DNA of 22,639 nt from a virus. Below are positions 21,491 to 22,639 of this stretch, in pieces. Positions within the stretch are counted from its first letter, which is position 1. Each line of letters begins with the position of its first letter. The notes below the pieces were generated by a model. The model was not told where the DNA came from and did not search any database. It saw only the letters and a program-made list of their open reading frames with translations. The DNA lies in IMG/VR virus record IMGVR_UViG_3300020121_000075, positions 1 to 22,639 of that record. One strand, given 5' to 3'. The position numbers and the translations under genes are program-made.

Positions 21491-21726
21491 GGGCGACGTT
21501 CCACGTTCAACAGGCCGCGCCGACCCTTCCGGCGCTCCTCCTGGTGAATGAGCTCGAGGGCGACGAGCTCGGGCCAGGTGAACGAATCGTCGACGGCGTC
21601 CGCGAGGGTGCGCCGCGCGGCCTCGGTGGCCGCCAGGACGAACGGGTCACGGTCGCCGGCCCGTCGGGTTGGGTGCCACGATCGAAGCCTCTGCGCGCCC
21701 AGGAAGCGGTCGAGGTCTGCAGTCAT
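21487..21726 (-). CDS. Hypothetical 79-residue protein ahead of terminase
   Basis: A protein of 79 residues starting MTADLDRFLGAQRLRSWHPT. It is charged and mostly helical, with FVLAATEAARRTLADAVDD, SFTWPELVALELIHQEERRK and a basic end. No family is recognised. It starts three bases after the stop of the preceding gene and overlaps the small terminase start by four bases, so it is part of the packaging operon. A DNA-binding accessory role is conceivable but unsupported. Confidence 0.55.
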   Translation of the reverse strand: MTADLDRFLGAQRLRSWHPTRRAGDRDPFVLAATEAARRTLADAVDDSFTWPELVALELIHQEERRKGRRGLLNVERRP

Positions 21727-21729
21727 CGG

Positions 21730-22032
21730 TCAAGCGCCCCGAACGGGTTTGATGAACTCCTCGAGGAGCTCGTCGACTTCACGCAGACGGCGCAGGATGT
21801 GCTCGGCCTGGATCTGCGCGAGCCACACAAAACTCCGGATGCGGTCCACGTCGTCGGCCGGCAGTGCCGGGCCGGCAGCCGGCACTGCCGGCCGGCCGGT
21901 GGCGCCGCCGGGGCTGGTGTTATGCTTTTCAGGTGACGCCGACCGCCGCCGACTCGTGGCCGTTTTCTGTGGCCGTTTTTGTGTCGGTCGCTGTCGTTTC
22001 TGGCCGTTTTTAGTCGTTAAAAAAACGGCCAC
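21730..22032 (-). CDS. Hypothetical protein with a doubtful N-terminus
   Basis: The frame is open from GTG 22032 (100 residues), but the first 60 residues are encoded by the TGGCCGTTTT repeats and the large hairpin and are low-complexity Lys/Gln/Arg/Pro/Ala. Only the C-terminal part reads like a protein: VDRIRSFVWLAQIQAEHILR, then RLREVDELLEEFIKPVRGA, an amphipathic helix. A start at GTG 21849 would give a 39-residue protein, but no clear ribosome binding site marks either start. This is probably a small helical gene before terminase, with its 5' end unresolved. Confidence 0.4.
   Translation of the reverse strand: MAVFLTTKNGQKRQRPTQKRPQKTATSRRRSASPEKHNTSPGGATGRPAVPAAGPALPADDVDRIRSFVWLAQIQAEHILRRLREVDELLEEFIKPVRGA
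21855..21894. repeat. Perfect 16-bp inverted repeat
   Basis: Arms CGGCCGGCAGTGCCGG (21855-21870) and its exact complement (21879-21894) with an 8-base loop. It is the strongest hairpin in the window and lies between the att-like repeats and the packaging genes. No T-run follows on either strand. It could be a terminator for integrase transcription, an operator, or an mRNA structure; it also falls within the doubtful 5' part of the small gene at 21730-22032. Confidence 0.6.
22001..22031. repeat. Inverted pair of the TGGCCGTTTTT repeat
   Basis: Arms TGGCCGTTTTT (22001-22011) and AAAAACGGCCA (22021-22031) around a 9-base loop. Both strands could form a stem with A/T pairs near the loop. Since GC pairs are at the base and not next to a T-run, it is a poor intrinsic terminator and better seen as an inverted binding site. 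Confidence 0.45.
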
Positions 22033-22131
22033 AGTGCGTTTTTCTTAAGGTTTTCGAGTGGTTTCACTAAGGAGCACCTATGTCGCTTCTTGGCCTGCCT
22101 CGCCTGTAACCGCGCTCCTATCAACATCTTA

Positions 22132-22148
22132 CAGAATCCATAATTCTG
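22132..22148. other. Candidate attP core (small palindrome between the repeat clusters)
   Basis: CAGAAT-CCATA-ATTCTG: 6-base perfect inverted arms with a 5-base spacer, in the lowest-GC part of the window, about 100 bases after the integrase stop and between two clusters of direct repeats. Tyrosine recombinase core sites have this design (inverted half-sites around a 5-8 base crossover region). This is inference; no host junction is present to confirm it. The rest of 22033-22161 holds no gene I can support. Confidence 0.35.
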
Positions 22149-22190
22149 CCACGGCCCGCTGTGGCCGTTTTTGTGGCCGTTTTCTGGCCG

Positions 22191-22253
22191 TTTTTGTACC
22201 CGCCTCCGGTTTTTGTACCCGGCCGCGATCGTCACAATCGTCACGATCGTCAC
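22191..22253. repeat. Two short direct-repeat arrays at the end of the integrase gene
   Basis: TTTTTGTACCCG occurs at 22191-22202 and 22210-22221 (19-base spacing). Then (G/A)ATCGTCAC occurs three times in tandem at 22227-22253; the last copy overlaps the integrase TGA (22252-22250). These are further possible protein-binding sites of the same att-like region. Confidence 0.6.
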
Positions 22254-22639
22254 GCCTTCGATCCCCACGCCGCGGCGACGCGCTGCCCGCGCTGGACGTC
22301 GAACTGGTGGTCGGGAATCCAGTGCTTATAGGTCGACTCCGTGAGGCTCTCGTTCTTGTGGCCGAGTTGCTCGGACACGTAGCGAAGCCGCTCGCCGGCG
22401 GTCAAGAGCACGGTCGCGAACGTGTGCCGCGTCGCGTGGATGCTCGAGCTCACCGGGATGCCCGCCTTGCGGCAGAGCATCGGGAGGACGTGCCGCGCGA
22501 AGTACTTCGGGTCCAGCCGCTCGCCGCGCGCGTTGGTGAACAGGAGCTCGAGGTTCACGTCCTGCGGCCGCCCGAGCTTGAGGAACTTCTCGCGCTCCGC
22601 CTTCCCGTGCGCCTCGAGCTCGGCCCACAGGTCCGCCCA
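22250..22639 (-). CDS. int: Tyrosine-family integrase, C-terminal part
   Basis: The frame is open to the right edge, so the N-terminal part is missing; 129 residues are visible. They show the catalytic C-terminal region of a tyrosine recombinase: LLFTNARGERLDPKYF, then HATRHTFATVLLTAG (H-x-x-R box, with the catalytic Arg in RHTFAT), YVSEQLGHKNESLTE (LGH motif) and STYKHWIP with the nucleophilic Tyr. The protein ends AAAWGSKA with a TGA inside a 9-base repeat array. It would catalyse site-specific integration and excision, and its presence implies a temperate phage. The repeat-rich segment just downstream is the natural place for attP. Confidence 0.85.
   Translation of the reverse strand, partial: WADLWAELEAHGKAEREKFLKLGRPQDVNLELLFTNARGERLDPKYFARHVLPMLCRKAGIPVSSSIHATRHTFATVLLTAGERLRYVSEQLGHKNESLTESTYKHWIPDHQFDVQRGQRVAAAWGSKA

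Larger units (their letters stand above)
21957..22195. repeat. Seven copies of TGGCCGTTTT, iteron- or arm-site-like
   Basis: Plus-strand copies begin at 21957, 21970, 22001, 22162, 22174 and 22185; an inverted copy lies at 22021-22031. Most continue with T or CTG. They form two clusters around a 130-base, lower-GC centre (22032-22161) with no convincing gene. The repeat is read in all three codon phases of overlapping frames, so selection appears to act on DNA rather than protein. Next to an integrase this suggests arm-type integrase sites; replication iterons are the alternative. Confidence 0.6.

Noticed and set aside
22080-22109. Nine-codon plus-strand frame with AAGGAG upstream
   Set aside because: Too short to judge, and the only plus-strand candidate; it may be chance, although a leader peptide cannot be excluded.
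22017-22268. GTG-started frame of 83 codons in the att-like region
   Set aside because: It is made largely of translated repeats, uses codons rare elsewhere in the window and overlaps the integrase end. The repeats look constrained as DNA.
1-22639. tRNA genes, rRNA, CRISPR arrays and insertion sequences
   Set aside because: No cloverleaf-like sequence, regularly spaced long repeats or transposase motifs were recognised on reading.

Overview
The window is a contiguous piece of a tailed-phage genome (free phage or prophage) with short-tailed, podovirus-like architecture. It is very GC-rich, and every gene I can support lies on the minus strand, so transcription runs from the right end (22639) to the left end (1). 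The head genes follow the order of Bordetella phage BPP-1: portal, a small protein, a Bbp19-like protein, a scaffold-like protein, a Bbp17-like major capsid protein and a Bbp16-like cement protein. The tail genes follow the T7 order: gatekeeper, nozzle, then internal virion proteins like gp14, gp15 and gp16. GC content and codon use suggest a high-GC bacterial host, but nothing in the window identifies it.

Layout, in transcription order. (1) 22639-22250: C-terminal part of a tyrosine integrase. (2) About 22250-21950: a lower-GC, repeat-rich, probably noncoding segment with seven copies of TGGCCGTTTT and a small palindromic core, a good candidate for attP. (3) 22032-19106: two small unknown genes, small terminase, two tiny zinc-ribbon-like proteins and large terminase. 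(4) 19106-14844: an accessory cassette between terminase and portal with small unknown proteins, a TIM-barrel-like putative glycosidase, a parallel beta-helix protein that looks like a tail-spike or depolymerase, a double zinc-ribbon protein and a GNAT acetyltransferase. (5) 14911-9264: the head module. (6) 9263-1: the tail and DNA-ejection module; the last gene runs off the left edge.

The most unusual gene is at 4875-9263 (1462 aa). A large adhesin-like N-terminal part with a LamG-like lectin region is joined through a proline-rich linker to two tandem copies of a T7 gp11-like gatekeeper domain. If 12 gatekeeper domains form the ring, as in T7, six chains would be enough and each would carry one covalently attached adhesin. 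The gp15-like gene at 225-2002 has a single-base frameshift near 690-700, either a sequence error or a real lesion. Almost all genes are translationally coupled, through ATGA, GTGA or TGATG overlaps in the terminase and head region and zero-gap stop-ATG junctions in the tail module, which points to one long late operon.

No tRNA, rRNA, CRISPR array, insertion sequence or diversity-generating retroelement was seen. Family assignments come from motifs and gene order only, as no database search was possible.
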